Both the position numbers and the translations under genes were made by a program. A stretch of 64,000 nt of DNA from the NCBI GenBank assembly GCA_050789255.1, contig JBOZRQ010000010.1, forward strand, positions 152,208-216,207, written 5' to 3'. The notes below the pieces were generated by a model that was given only the letters and a program-made list of their open reading frames with translations, made no database searches and had not been told where the DNA came from. Below, piece after piece: positions 1 to 8,971 of this stretch. Positions within the stretch are counted from its first letter, which is position 1. Every line of letters begins with the position of its first letter. The DNA comes from JBOZRQ01 sp050789255 (GTDB lineage Bacteria; Bacillota; Sulfobacillia; Symbiobacteriales; Symbiobacteriaceae).

Positions 1-687
1 ATGGCCGCCGATCAGGCTGGCCAGGTTCTGCGCCCGCTCGAAGGTCCGGTTGGCGATGACGATGTCCTTGACGCCGCTGGCCTGCAGGTGCTTGACCGTA
101 AGCTTGGCGGTCTCGCCGGCACCAATGGCCAGGGCCCGGCGCCCGTTCAGGGACTGGTAGACCTTGCGGGCCAGTTCCACCGCTGCGTAGCTGACAGAAA
201 CGGCGTTCTGACCGATGCGGGTCTCGGTTTGAGCCCGCTTGCCGACGGCGATGGCCTGCTCAAAGAGTTGGTGCAGCACCTTGCCGACGGTTTGGGCGGC
301 CGTGGCGTCGCGATAGGCGTCGCGCACCTGGCCGAGGATTTGCGTTTCGCCGATCACCATCGAATCGAGGCCGCAAGAGACCTGAAAAAGGTGCTCGACA
401 GCGTCGATGCCCTGATGGATATATAGATAAGGACGAAGCTTGTCCGGACGCATATGTCCGCTGATTTCGGCCAGGTAGTCGATCAGGCGCTGTATGCCGC
501 TTTGGGGCTCCTCCACCACCGCGTAGGCCTCCGTACGGTTGCAGGTCGAGAGGAGCACCGATTCCTCGAACGACAGCGCGGCAAGACGGTCCAGGGCTGC
601 AGGCAGCGCTGCAGTTGGGACCGCCAGTACCTCCCGCAGTTCGACGGGAGCGGTTTTGAAATTGACGCCGATCATCACAATATACAC
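1..687 (-). CDS. hemA: glutamyl-tRNA reductase, N-terminal part (runs off window)
   Basis: This enzyme reduces glutamyl-tRNA to glutamate-1-semialdehyde, the first step of C5-pathway tetrapyrrole synthesis. The 229 codons present cover the N-terminal catalytic domain and the beginning of the NADPH-binding domain. The family motif LSTCNRTE carries the catalytic cysteine near residue 50, and the N-terminus GVNFKTAPVELRE is typical. The C-terminus lies beyond position 1. I chose the GTG at 687 because it reproduces the usual family N-terminus and follows a GGGGTGA ribosome-binding site about seven bases upstream; a GTG at 678 and an ATG at 675 are alternatives. It is transcribed away from the PEP-utilising enzyme, sharing a 170-base divergent region. 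Confidence 0.93.
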   Translation of the reverse strand, partial: MYIVMIGVNFKTAPVELREVLAVPTAALPAALDRLAALSFEESVLLSTCNRTEAYAVVEEPQSGIQRLIDYLAEISGHMRPDKLRPYLYIHQGIDAVEHLFQVSCGLDSMVIGETQILGQVRDAYRDATAAQTVGKVLHQLFEQAIAVGKRAQTETRIGQNAVSVSYAAVELARKVYQSLNGRRALAIGAGETAKLTVKHLQASGVKDIVIANRTFERAQNLASLIGGH

Positions 688-799
688 AAGGGTTCACCCC
701 GCGGCGTCATAGAGTAGGTAGTGTAGTGTAAGCCTCCGGTAACTAAGTCTACCCGTTGCGGTATACAGGGTCAAGGAACACAAGTAACCCGAAATGAAT

Positions 800-828
800 A
801 TCGGTTTCGTGCGGACAAGTAAACCGAT
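800..828. promoter_or_regulatory. 8-bp inverted repeat in the hemA / PEP-enzyme divergent region
   Basis: ATCGGTTT at 800-807 is repeated as its exact inverse at 821-828 with a 13-base spacer. It lies 34 bases upstream of the start of the downstream gene and could be an operator or a small RNA hairpin. Function is inferred from position only. Confidence 0.4.
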
Positions 829-861
829 GATAAACTTAGGGATTAGTGAGGTGTGTACCCG

Positions 862-3420
862 ATGTACATCCTGCGGTGGAACGATGTGGTCACTGCCGGG
901 GCGACCGTCGCCGGCGGAAAGGGATGGAATCTCGCTCGGCTCCACCGTTATGGCTTTCCCGTGCCCCCGGGCGGCGTGGTCAGCAGCCAGGCCTACACGG
1001 AGTTCATCCGGGCCGGCGAACTAGTGGACCTCGTAGAGGCTGCGGGCGACATTACACTCGAGAGCGTCTCTACTGCGGTCTCCGGTGAGCTGTTGGAGTG
1101 CCTGCGGGAGGCGATTCTGTCGGCCGTCCTGCCGGTGGAGCTGTCGCAGGAGCTCCATGCCTTCCTCACCGAGACTGGCCTGGCAGTGGCGCCCGTCGCG
1201 GTCCGCTCGTCGGCCACCGCCGAGGACTCTGCCAGCGCCTCGTTTGCAGGGATTCACCGAACGTTTTTGGACGTAGCCGGGCTCCCCGCCGTGACGGAAG
1301 CAATCAAAGGCTGCTACGCCTCGCTTTGGACCCCGCAGGCCGTCGCTTACCGGCGGCGCCTGGGCCTCTCCGACGCCGACGTGTCGGCTGCCGTTGTGAT
1401 CATGGCGATGGTGCCAGCCCGGTCGGCGGGGGTAGCGTTCACCTGCGATCCGCGCACGGGGCGCCGCGACCGCTTCACCATTTCCGCCGGGGTCGGGCTG
1501 GGTGAGGCCGTGGTCAGCGGGACGGTCACCCCAGATGAGTACGCTGTGGACATCACGCAGTATCCCCCTGTGGTGGTCTCAAAGACCGGTGGTGTCTTGA
1601 GCGACTCGGAGATCCGTGACCTGGGCTTGCTCTCCGGCCGGGTGATGGACGCCCTGGGCGAGCTGGAGCGGCCGCAGGACGTCGAGTGGGCGCACGACGG
1701 GCGGCAGTTCTGGCTGCTGCAGGCCCGGCCGGTCACGAACCTGCCGGAGCCAAGCTTCGCTGCCACGGCCGGCCAGCCGGTGATCTGGTCGAACGCCAAC
1801 CTCAAAGATGTGATGCCCGGCGTTCAGTCGGCGCTGACCTGGTCGATGATGAAAAGCGGGCTCCAGTACCTGCTGCTCTCCACGCTGCGGGCCGGCGGAT
1901 ATAGGGAAGGCCAGGAGATCAACTGGGTGCGGCTCTTCCAGGGGCGGCCCTACTTCAACCTGTCCGCCCTCCAGTGGGCCTTCTATGACATGGCGGGCAT
2001 GGAGCCGGCCGAGTTCAACCGCATCCTGGGCGGGCACCAGCCTGAGATTGTGATACCGCCGTCCACGGCGGCCGAGCGGGTCCGCCGGCAGATCGGGCGC
2101 CTGCGGCTGATCCCCGCCGCGCTTGCGGCCATGCGGGCGGCGCCCCGGGAGATCAAGCGGCTGTGGGACTGGGCCGAGGCGGCCGAGCGGCGGGGCTACG
2201 GCAGCGCCGCGAACGCCGACCTGCTCGCCTGGGCGCTGGAGGTCAAGGCGTTGACGGAGGGCTTCTTCCCGCGCTTTCAATTGATCAACGGCGCTTCCGG
2301 CGCCAGCCAGCAGGAACTGTTCAAGCTGCTGGAGCCCGTCTTCGGCGATCGGGCCGTGGGGCTGGTCAATACCATGCTGGCAGGCGCCAGCGGGACCACC
2401 AGCGCCGAGCAGGGGGAGCGGCTGGTGGCGCTGGGCAACGACGCCCTGGCGGACGAGCGGGTGCGCTCCTGGTTTCTGGCCAGCGAGTGGAAGCCGTCGC
2501 AGTGGGCTTTTGATCTCGCTGGAACCCGGTTTGCCAAGGACTTCGCCAGCTTCTTGGCGGACTTCGGTCACCGCGGGGTCTATGAGTTGGAGCTCATGAA
2601 CCCCCGCTGGCGGGAGGACCCGGCCTACCTGCTGGAGACGGTTCGCTCGCAGGTGGCTGCGGGCAAGCGGGTGGAGCTCCAGGACCGGCGGGGGAAGCGC
2701 GAGGCCGCTGTGCGCGAGGTGTTTGGCAAGCTGCGCTTCTCGCCCAGGGGCGTCCAGGCACGCATACTGGCGGCCCAGGCGGCCCGGTCCGCCCATTTGC
2801 GGGAGATGTCCAAGTCGGTGCTGGTCAAAGTGCTGGGCGTCACCCGGCTGATCGCCCTGGAGGCCGGGCGCCGCCTCACAGCCGACGGGTTGCTCGCAGA
2901 GGCTGCGGACGTCTTCCACCTCTCCTGGGTCGACCTGGAGTCCTTCCTGGCCGGGCGCCCCACCACCGCCGATTTCCGGACCCTCGTCGCGGACCGCAAG
3001 GCGCTGCGAGCGGAGCACCTGCGCCAGGAGCCGCCGGACGTGATTCTCGGCGACACCCCGGTGCGCCGCAACCCTGTACCCGTGCTTGGCGGTGCGGCGC
3101 TGGCTGGGCTCGGCGTCGCGTCGGGCCGGGCTTGTGGGCCGGCCAGGATCATCCGGCATCCCTCCGAGGGTACCCGGCTGCAGCCGGGCGACGTGCTGGT
3201 CGCCCCCTCGACGGACCCTGCCTGGACCCCCCTCTTCCTGCGGGCCTCCGCCATCGTGATGGAGGTGGGCGGCTATCTCTCGCACGGGGCGATCGTCGCC
3301 CGGGAGTATGGCCTGCCCGCCGTGGTCAACGTGGCCGGCGCCCTCTCAGCCATCGCCGACGGAGAGATGATCACCGTGGACGGCGATGCGGGGAAAGTCC
3401 ACCGCTCCGGGGCAGACTAG
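862..3420 (+). CDS. PEP-utilising phosphotransferase (rifampin phosphotransferase / PEP synthase-like)
   Basis: The 852-residue protein has the three-part layout of the PEP synthase and rifampin phosphotransferase (Rph) family: an N-terminal ATP-grasp domain (about residues 5-310, with GGKGWNL, the VRSSATAEDS motif and DVEWAHDGRQFWLLQARPV), a long helical middle segment, and a C-terminal swivelling domain with the phospho-histidine motif GGYLSHGAIVAREYGLPAV. Length and middle domain resemble Rph-type enzymes more than true PEP synthase, so antibiotic phosphorylation is possible, but the substrate cannot be read from sequence. The ATG at 862 is preferred over the GTG at 853 because GTGAGGTG sits at a proper distance upstream. 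The glutaredoxin-like gene follows 19 bases later and is probably cotranscribed. Confidence 0.85.
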   Translation: MYILRWNDVVTAGATVAGGKGWNLARLHRYGFPVPPGGVVSSQAYTEFIRAGELVDLVEAAGDITLESVSTAVSGELLECLREAILSAVLPVELSQELHAFLTETGLAVAPVAVRSSATAEDSASASFAGIHRTFLDVAGLPAVTEAIKGCYASLWTPQAVAYRRRLGLSDADVSAAVVIMAMVPARSAGVAFTCDPRTGRRDRFTISAGVGLGEAVVSGTVTPDEYAVDITQYPPVVVSKTGGVLSDSEIRDLGLLSGRVMDALGELERPQDVEWAHDGRQFWLLQARPVTNLPEPSFAATAGQPVIWSNANLKDVMPGVQSALTWSMMKSGLQYLLLSTLRAGGYREGQEINWVRLFQGRPYFNLSALQWAFYDMAGMEPAEFNRILGGHQPEIVIPPSTAAERVRRQIGRLRLIPAALAAMRAAPREIKRLWDWAEAAERRGYGSAANADLLAWALEVKALTEGFFPRFQLINGASGASQQELFKLLEPVFGDRAVGLVNTMLAGASGTTSAEQGERLVALGNDALADERVRSWFLASEWKPSQWAFDLAGTRFAKDFASFLADFGHRGVYELELMNPRWREDPAYLLETVRSQVAAGKRVELQDRRGKREAAVREVFGKLRFSPRGVQARILAAQAARSAHLREMSKSVLVKVLGVTRLIALEAGRRLTADGLLAEAADVFHLSWVDLESFLAGRPTTADFRTLVADRKALRAEHLRQEPPDVILGDTPVRRNPVPVLGGAALAGLGVASGRACGPARIIRHPSEGTRLQPGDVLVAPSTDPAWTPLFLRASAIVMEVGGYLSHGAIVAREYGLPAVVNVAGALSAIADGEMITVDGDAGKVHRSGAD

Positions 3421-3439
3421 GGGCAGCGGAGGGATGCAC

Positions 3440-3673
3440 ATGCACGTGACGGTCTACGCACGCCCCGGCTGTGGGGTCTGCACGGTGGTGAAGGGCTACC
3501 TTGCCAGCAACGGGGTCCGGTTCCGGGAGTTCGATGTGAGCCGGGACCCCGAAGCCCTGCAGGAGATGGTCAACCTGACGGGCGGCGCCCGGACCCTGCC
3601 GGTGGTGGCGGTCCGGGACGAGGCGGTGATCGGCTTTGCGAAGGAGCGGCTGGACGAGTTGCTGGGGTTGTAG
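3440..3673 (+). CDS. glutaredoxin-like thiol protein
   Basis: This 77-residue protein has a glutaredoxin/NrdH fold signature: VTVYARPGCGVC at the N-terminus with a CxxC redox pair, the TLPVVAV cis-proline segment in the middle, and a C-terminal helix ending in LDELLGL. It is expected to act as a cytoplasmic disulfide reductant. The ATG at 3440 is preferred over that at 3434 because GGAGGG lies six bases before it. It directly follows the PEP-utilising enzyme and is closed by a strong hairpin terminator. Confidence 0.85.
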   Translation: MHVTVYARPGCGVCTVVKGYLASNGVRFREFDVSRDPEALQEMVNLTGGARTLPVVAVRDEAVIGFAKERLDELLGL

Positions 3674-3680
3674 GACCGCG

Positions 3681-3717
3681 AAACAGCCGGAGGCTACTGA
3701 TGAGCCTCCGGCTGTTT
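3681..3717. terminator. bidirectional hairpin terminator
   Basis: A 15-bp perfect inverted repeat (3681-3695 with 3703-3717) begins with AAACAGCC and ends with GGCTGTTT, so T-rich tracts flank it on both strands. It lies between convergent genes. Confidence 0.9.
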
Positions 3718-3729
3718 TCTGCGTATGCC

Positions 3730-4617
3730 TTACAGGAGTCTGAGGGCGCCCCACAGGGCAGGCAGGGCGAGGCCGCAGGCCGTGAGCACAAGGATGGCCC
3801 ACGCCTCCCGCGGGTGGCGCTCACCGCTGGCCACATGGGCCAGCCCTGCTGCGACCAGGGCCGCGGCTGCCACCAGCACAACGGAGCCTGCCTGGAGCGT
3901 CAGGTCGGCAGCGAGGTTGGTCAGGCCGGCGTAGCCCGTATAGCCGATGGCGGTACCAAGCATCGCAGAGGAGAGCAGCCGGGCTGCCGGGGCGCGGAGC
4001 CGGCGCCCGACCTCCATGACCCCGAGCCCATACAGCGCCCAGACTGCCACCGTGATGAAGACCCGGGTCGACTCCTGCCAGGCCAACAGCTGCGGGGTGA
4101 CAGGCTCCCCCAGGGGCAAGGTGAAGACGGGCCCCAGCCAGCGCACCACCTCAAAGGCGCAGGCAAAGTAGCCCACGGCGGCGGCTGTAAGCGAGAGCAT
4201 GCCGTTCACATCGCTGCCGGGGTCCCGGCGGACCAGGAGCGCTTCGGCTGCCCAGGTGGTGCCAAGGACGCCAAGATAGCTGGCGAAACGGACCGCGGGC
4301 ACCGCCCAGCGGGCGTTGCCCAGGAGGGCGCCCATCACGAGGTAAAGCAGCGCTGCGGCCAGCAGGCCCCGGGCGCCGTGGCGCAGCGCAGGGCCATGGA
4401 CCCGGCGCTCAAGGGCTGCGAGCAGCAGCCCACCCACGCCCCACACCGCCGCGATGACCATCGCTTCATTGCCTGCCACCCGCCCGTCGTGGGCGCCGTC
4501 CATCCGGACGGCCACCAGGGCTGTGGCCCCTGCAACCAGGAGCAGTCCCACGGCCAGGGCCAAGGCTTGATTGAGCCGGCGACCATGGTGAACAAGCTGC
4601 CAACGCTGACTGAGCAT
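3730..4617 (-). CDS. polytopic membrane protein of unknown function
   Basis: The 295-residue product is almost entirely hydrophobic, with about eight to ten predicted transmembrane helices and only short polar loops. The stretch FITVAVWALYGLGVMEVGRR is loosely like DUF2339-type membrane proteins, but the match is too weak for a firm assignment. No catalytic or transport motif is visible. It starts at an ATG and is followed by the shared terminator at 3681-3717. A perfect Spo0A-box sequence lies 24 bases upstream of its start, which suggests control during sporulation onset. Confidence 0.7.
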   Translation of the reverse strand: MLSQRWQLVHHGRRLNQALALAVGLLLVAGATALVAVRMDGAHDGRVAGNEAMVIAAVWGVGGLLLAALERRVHGPALRHGARGLLAAALLYLVMGALLGNARWAVPAVRFASYLGVLGTTWAAEALLVRRDPGSDVNGMLSLTAAAVGYFACAFEVVRWLGPVFTLPLGEPVTPQLLAWQESTRVFITVAVWALYGLGVMEVGRRLRAPAARLLSSAMLGTAIGYTGYAGLTNLAADLTLQAGSVVLVAAAALVAAGLAHVASGERHPREAWAILVLTACGLALPALWGALRLL

Positions 4618-4640
4618 GGCTAATCCCCTCTTCTGCGAAC

Positions 4641-4649
4641 TTTGTCGAA
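4641..4649 (+). promoter_or_regulatory. Spo0A-box-like site
   Basis: TTTGTCGAA is an exact match to the consensus binding element of the sporulation master regulator Spo0A. It lies just upstream of the start of the minus-strand membrane protein gene. A nine-base match can arise by chance, so functional assignment depends on position and on the likely spore-forming host. Confidence 0.45.
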
Positions 4650-4751
4650 AAAGAGATTAGCTGTGGGACATAAATTTACCTGCATATCTGATAATTGCAA
4701 CGAAATGTAACAACGATGTAGATTTTTGTCGTATCAACGATACAAACCGTC

Positions 4752-5549
4752 TTATTTCTCTCGGCTTTGTTCGAGCTCGGACTGCAGGTCCAGTACCTGG
4801 AGCTCCGCAAGGGTGGACCTGATCAACGCCACCGCCCGACTCTTTTTGGCTGCCAGCTCCTGGGGCCCCGCTACGAAGAGCAGGGACTGCACCTCCTGGT
4901 GAAGCGCTGCCGGCAGGTCCCGCTCGAGGTAGCGAAATCCGAAGTTGTACCGCCACGGGCAGTGGCGAATGCGCAGCAACTCCACAAGCCGGCCCAACAC
5001 GAGCCCGTGGTAATACGAAAAGGCGTCCACATAGCGGCCCCGTAGAATCTCCTTGTCGACGAAGCCGTGCATCATCTCCACGACGGCTTCATGCAGGGGG
5101 ATGCGCTGGCGCAGGCGCCCCGCGAAGACCTTCGCATCGCTGGGGACCTGCATGGTGAGCCCGGCCTTGTCGAAGAGGACGGCCGGGGACCCGTGGATTT
5201 CAGGCTCCAGGAATCGATTGGGGTTGCTCGCCTCCATGATGCACAGATCGATGAGCAGGTAGGGACTGGCGCCCTCCAGCTTGTAGAAGCACTGCCAGTG
5301 CCCGTGCCAGGCGGGGCGTGGCACCTCGTAGCGCAGCTCGGTCGGGCTGAGGGCCGAAAGGGCGCCCTCCACAAGGCTGACGGTCTCATCCACCTTGCCG
5401 TCGCAGATGATCACTTGAAGGTCCAGGTCGGACCACTGGTCCGCTCGCTTCATGGCGGTGGAGCCCGCCTCGTAGAATGCCTGGGCAAACTCGGCTGGCT
5501 CCAGCACAGCCCGCAGCGCCCCAAGAATCTGCTCCCTGCTAAGTGTCAC
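4752..5549 (-). CDS. nucleotidyltransferase-fold protein
   Basis: This 265-residue protein carries the nucleotidyltransferase signature GSTAMKRADQWSDLDLQV, which supplies the GS and DxD metal-binding residues of the polymerase-beta-like fold seen in aminoglycoside adenylyltransferases and related proteins. The rest is mostly helical and has no motif I recognise. The substrate could be a small molecule or a protein. I chose the GTG at 5549 because GGGAGG is seven bases before it; the longer form from 5564 would begin inside that ribosome-binding site. It is divergent from the acetyltransferase gene. Confidence 0.75.
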   Translation of the reverse strand: MTLSREQILGALRAVLEPAEFAQAFYEAGSTAMKRADQWSDLDLQVIICDGKVDETVSLVEGALSALSPTELRYEVPRPAWHGHWQCFYKLEGASPYLLIDLCIMEASNPNRFLEPEIHGSPAVLFDKAGLTMQVPSDAKVFAGRLRQRIPLHEAVVEMMHGFVDKEILRGRYVDAFSYYHGLVLGRLVELLRIRHCPWRYNFGFRYLERDLPAALHQEVQSLLFVAGPQELAAKKSRAVALIRSTLAELQVLDLQSELEQSREK

Positions 5550-5682
5550 GTCCGGCCCTCCCACTTGTTACGTATGCAGTAATAGATTCGGCGCCGAACG
5601 CCGGGCTCCCCTTTCGCCCCCGCGGAAGGAATGCAGAAACGGAGCGAGAACCCAGACATACCGCAGTGGGAGAGGGTGTAGC

Positions 5683-6213
5683 ATGATCACAGTCAGACCC
5701 GTGCGCTGGCCTGAAGATATTCCACAGGCGACCGCCATTGATCCGACCTTCACCACCGACCGCATCTACCGAGTTGTGGCGGGTGACATGGGCTTCACTC
5801 TCGATGCGGAACCCTGCCAGGTCACGAAGACGCTATGTTCCCTGGCCGAAGAGGTCCCCGACCTGCAGAAAATGGAGCACGTGGTGCTAGCTGAACGGGA
5901 CGGCGAGGTGGTCGGCATCGCCGCTGCGAGCGTAAGCCGGTGGAACGGCCGTGCCGTGCTCTGGCACCTGTACATACAGCCGGCCCACCGGGGCGTCGGC
6001 GCCGGCCGGGCCCTGCTGGACTCGATCGAGGCCTACGCCCGGCAGGCCGGTGCGTGGTGCATATGGCTGGAGGCCCAGAACGTGAACTACCCGGCCATCC
6101 AGTTCTACCGCCGCCACGGCTTTGAGCTTTGTGGCCTGGACCGTTGCCTTTATGACCCCAAGGGGCCCGGCGGCGGGGAGACGGCGCTGTACTTCGCCCG
6201 GATGCTGCGGTGA
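5683..6213 (+). CDS. GNAT N-acetyltransferase, streptothricin acetyltransferase-like
   Basis: The 176-residue protein has the GNAT acetyl-CoA loop QPAHRGVGAGRALL, the acceptor-side strand WLEAQNVNYPAIQFYRRHGF and a C-terminal YFARML. The NVNxPAIxFYxxxGFELxG pattern is characteristic of the streptothricin acetyltransferase (Sat/SatA) branch. Acetylation of streptothricin lysine is thus plausible, but other amines are possible. The ATG at 5683 follows GGGAGAGGGTG. The manganese transporter gene follows 41 bases later, so the three genes to 8471 may be one transcript. Confidence 0.78.
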   Translation: MITVRPVRWPEDIPQATAIDPTFTTDRIYRVVAGDMGFTLDAEPCQVTKTLCSLAEEVPDLQKMEHVVLAERDGEVVGIAAASVSRWNGRAVLWHLYIQPAHRGVGAGRALLDSIEAYARQAGAWCIWLEAQNVNYPAIQFYRRHGFELCGLDRCLYDPKGPGGGETALYFARMLR

Positions 6214-6254
6214 AGTCGCTGGTACAAGGCACGGCGGAAGGGTGGTGAGACGGC

Positions 6255-7565
6255 ATGGAGTTCCAAGATGAGAGTCAGGGTCCCTCGGCTGCAGACGCCA
6301 GAACGGTTCAGGACGCGATGGCGGTCCTGCAGGGCACCGGCGAGAAGCGGTCGCCCTTCGCCAGACTGATGCCGTTTCTTGGCCCGGCCTTTATCGCAGC
6401 GGTGGCCTATATCGACCCCGGCAACTTCGCCACCAACATTCAGGCGGGGGCCAAGTTCGGCTACCTGCTGCTCTGGGTCATTCTGGCCAGCAACCTGATG
6501 GCCATGCTCATTCAATCGCTCTCTGCCAAACTGGGCATCGCTACAGGGAAGAATCTGGCCGAAATGTGCCGGGATCACTTTCCCCGACCGGTGGTTTACA
6601 CCATGTGGATCCTCATGGAGGGCGTGGCGATTGCCACCGACCTGGCTGAGTTTCTCGGCGCCGCGCTGGGCTTCCAGCTGCTCTTCCACATCCCCCTGAT
6701 CTGGGGCGCCGTGCTGGCGGCCGTCGCCACCTTTGGCGGACTGGCGTTGGAGAAATACGGTTTCCGCCCCATTGAGGCGCTGATCTCCGTGCTCCTTGCG
6801 GTGGTGGCCATTTCGTATGTCGTGGAGAACGTGCTCCACGTGCCGGATCTTCAGCCGTTACTCTACCATGCCGTCGTGCCCCAGTTTCAGGGTGCTGAGA
6901 GCGTGTTGTTGGCGGCGGGCATTCTCGGCGCCACAGTGATGCCCCACGTGATCTTCCTGCACTCCGGCCTCACGCAAGGGCGAATCGTGACCAAGGACCC
7001 CAAGTTGATGAAGCGGCTCTTTCGCTACGAGCTCGTCGACGTGGCCATCGCCATGGGCGTGGCCGGGCTGGTGAACGGCGCCATGCTGGTGATGTCCGCC
7101 GGGACCTTCCACCAGGCCGGCCTGACGGGGGTCGGCACCATTGAGGAGGCCCACCGCACCCTGGAGCCCTTGCTGGGGCAGGCCTCCTCCTGGTTTTTCG
7201 CCCTTTCCCTGCTGGCGGCCGGCCTCTCCTCCTCCATGGTCGGCACCATGTCCGGTTCGGTCATCATGCAGGGGTTCCTGCACTGGCATATCCCCGTTTG
7301 GATCCGCCGGGTGGTCACCCTGGCCCCGTCGTTTCTGGTGGTGCTCCTGGGGCTCGATCCTACTCGAACGCTGGTCATCAGCCAGGTGGTTCTGAGCTTC
7401 GGCCTGCCGTTCGCCGTGATCCCCCTGATCATGTTCACTCGCCGCAAGGATCTGATGGGCGACCTCGCCAATGCCCCGTTGACGAACCTGGCTGCGTCGC
7501 TGGTCGCAGCGCTGATCATCTTCCTGAACCTGTATCTCGTCGTGCAACTGCTGGCAGGGGGGTAA
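6255..7565 (+). CDS. mntH: Nramp-family divalent metal (Mn2+/H+) transporter
   Basis: The 436-residue membrane protein is an Nramp transporter importing Mn2+ (and other divalent metals) with protons. It shows the TM1 metal-binding motif DPGNFATN (residues about 54-61) and the TM6 motif MPHVIFLHS, with about eleven transmembrane helices following a polar N-terminal tail of some 35 residues. Length is normal for bacterial MntH. The ATG at 6255 follows GGTGGTGAGAC. It is followed after three bases by a tandem UspA protein, indicating coupled expression. No MntR box or manganese riboswitch is visible in the short upstream gap. Confidence 0.93.
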   Translation: MEFQDESQGPSAADARTVQDAMAVLQGTGEKRSPFARLMPFLGPAFIAAVAYIDPGNFATNIQAGAKFGYLLLWVILASNLMAMLIQSLSAKLGIATGKNLAEMCRDHFPRPVVYTMWILMEGVAIATDLAEFLGAALGFQLLFHIPLIWGAVLAAVATFGGLALEKYGFRPIEALISVLLAVVAISYVVENVLHVPDLQPLLYHAVVPQFQGAESVLLAAGILGATVMPHVIFLHSGLTQGRIVTKDPKLMKRLFRYELVDVAIAMGVAGLVNGAMLVMSAGTFHQAGLTGVGTIEEAHRTLEPLLGQASSWFFALSLLAAGLSSSMVGTMSGSVIMQGFLHWHIPVWIRRVVTLAPSFLVVLLGLDPTRTLVISQVVLSFGLPFAVIPLIMFTRRKDLMGDLANAPLTNLAASLVAALIIFLNLYLVVQLLAGG

Positions 7566-7568
7566 GCC

Positions 7569-8471
7569 ATGTTCCGACATCTGCTTGTTCCGCTCGATGG
7601 GTCCCACCTGGCGGAGGCGAGCCTGTCGCCTGCCCGCTCCCTTGCCGCGTCCCTGCGTGCGGAGATCACGTTGATCCACGTGCTGGAGCGAAACGCCCCC
7701 ACCGTGGTGCACGGCGACCGGCATCTGGCCAGCGTGTCCGACGCGGAACAATACCTGCGCACGCAGGCCGAGCTGCTACGGCATGACGGTTACGACGTAC
7801 ACTACCACGCCCACGACACAGCCGAAGGGAACGTCGCCAGATCGATCTGCGAGCATGCCCGGGAGGTCGGGGCCGATCTGATTGTCCTGACGACGCACGG
7901 CGGCAGCGGCGGTCTGCGCGGCATCGTGGTGGGCAGCATCGCCCAGCAGGTGATCGGTGCCGACTCGGTCCCGGTTCTGATCATCCATCCAGAGGCGGCG
8001 CCCGCCCAGTTCGCCTGCAAGCGGCTGGTTGTGCCGCTCGATGACACAGTGAGCCACGAGACCTCCGTGCCCATCGCCAAAGATCTGGCGAAGGCGGTCG
8101 GGGCCAGCGTTCAGCTGGTTTCGGTGGTGCCAAGGCGTGGTGATCTCGCGGGGGGCCGGGGGGCCGTGGGGCGGCTCCTCCCCACCGCCATGGCCGCCCT
8201 CCTCGACGAGCAGGAACGCATAATGGGTTCCCGCCTCCACGGTCTGTGCGAGAGCCTGCAGGCCGAGGGCGTCCCGGTCGTCAGCGCCGTGGTCCGCGGA
8301 GAGCCTATCCACCAAATCTTGAAGGCGCTGCAGCAGGCAGATGCTGACCTCCTGGTCCTTTCCACGCACAGCAAGAGGGGGTGGGCGGCGTTTTGGGCCG
8401 GCAGCGTAGCGCCGCGACTGGTCACACAGTGGCGCCGACCAACCCTGCTCGTGCGGGCGTCGGCTGAATAA
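7569..8471 (+). CDS. tandem universal stress protein (two UspA domains)
   Basis: The 300-residue protein contains two UspA domains, about residues 1-145 and 155-300. Each starts with the nucleotide-binding strand (HLLVPLDGS and RLVVPLDDT) and ends with the G-x(2)-G-x(9)-G(S/T) type ATP-loop: THGGSGGLRGIVVGSIAQQV in the first half and THSKRGWAAFWAGSVAPRLV in the second. The function is probably stress-responsive nucleotide binding. It begins three bases after mntH and ends at a hairpin shared with the convergent operon. Confidence 0.9.
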   Translation: MFRHLLVPLDGSHLAEASLSPARSLAASLRAEITLIHVLERNAPTVVHGDRHLASVSDAEQYLRTQAELLRHDGYDVHYHAHDTAEGNVARSICEHAREVGADLIVLTTHGGSGGLRGIVVGSIAQQVIGADSVPVLIIHPEAAPAQFACKRLVVPLDDTVSHETSVPIAKDLAKAVGASVQLVSVVPRRGDLAGGRGAVGRLLPTAMAALLDEQERIMGSRLHGLCESLQAEGVPVVSAVVRGEPIHQILKALQQADADLLVLSTHSKRGWAAFWAGSVAPRLVTQWRRPTLLVRASAE

Positions 8472-8476
8472 GTGAA

Positions 8477-8506
8477 GGGCGGACGAGGATCTCTCCTCGC
8501 CCGCCC
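8477..8506. terminator. hairpin between convergent genes
   Basis: GGGCGGACGAGGA pairs with TCCTCGCCCGCCC with one mismatch (8477-8489 with 8494-8506). There is only a weak T tract, so termination efficiency is uncertain. Confidence 0.65.
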
Positions 8507-8512
8507 TGTGCT

Positions 8513-8971
8513 TTACGACCGTCGCAGCGGCTTCTCCATCTGGTACCGGGTCACCTCGTACCCCTCGCTCCGGTAGAGCGAGACCGCCGCCTCGTTGGTG
8601 CTGGTGACCATCAGGTGAACCGACTCGCAGCCGTAGCTGAGCAGGTACATCTCACCCTCATGCATCAGCTGGCGGCCAACGCCCATGCCCCGGCAGCGGC
8701 TGGCCACGTGGATGGCCGAGACCTCCCCACGGCGGCGCCCGGAGTGCTCCACCTCGATCACCAGCCAGATGAACCCAGCCACGCCGTGCTCATCCTCGGC
8801 GACGAGGACCATCTGGCCCGGGTCCCGGGTGGCCTCCTTCAGCTGTGCCCGCTTGCGGGCCAAAAACCCGGCGTCGGCCTTGAAGCTCGGGAAGTTGCTC
8901 TCATACAGCTCCGGCATGAAGCTCAGGATCGCCGCAACATCCCCCGGGAAGTCCAAGTACCGGACTCTCAT
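8513..8971 (-). CDS. GNAT N-acetyltransferase
   Basis: This 152-residue protein has the GNAT signature: strand VSAIHVASRCRGMGVGRQLM containing the Q/RxxGxG/A acetyl-CoA loop, and the downstream NEAAVSLYRSEGYEV segment. Its acceptor is unknown. It is the last gene of the menaquinone operon; its ATG overlaps the stop of the methyltransferase gene by four bases (ATGA at 8968-8971), implying translational coupling. Confidence 0.85.
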   Translation of the reverse strand: MRVRYLDFPGDVAAILSFMPELYESNFPSFKADAGFLARKRAQLKEATRDPGQMVLVAEDEHGVAGFIWLVIEVEHSGRRRGEVSAIHVASRCRGMGVGRQLMHEGEMYLLSYGCESVHLMVTSTNEAAVSLYRSEGYEVTRYQMEKPLRRS

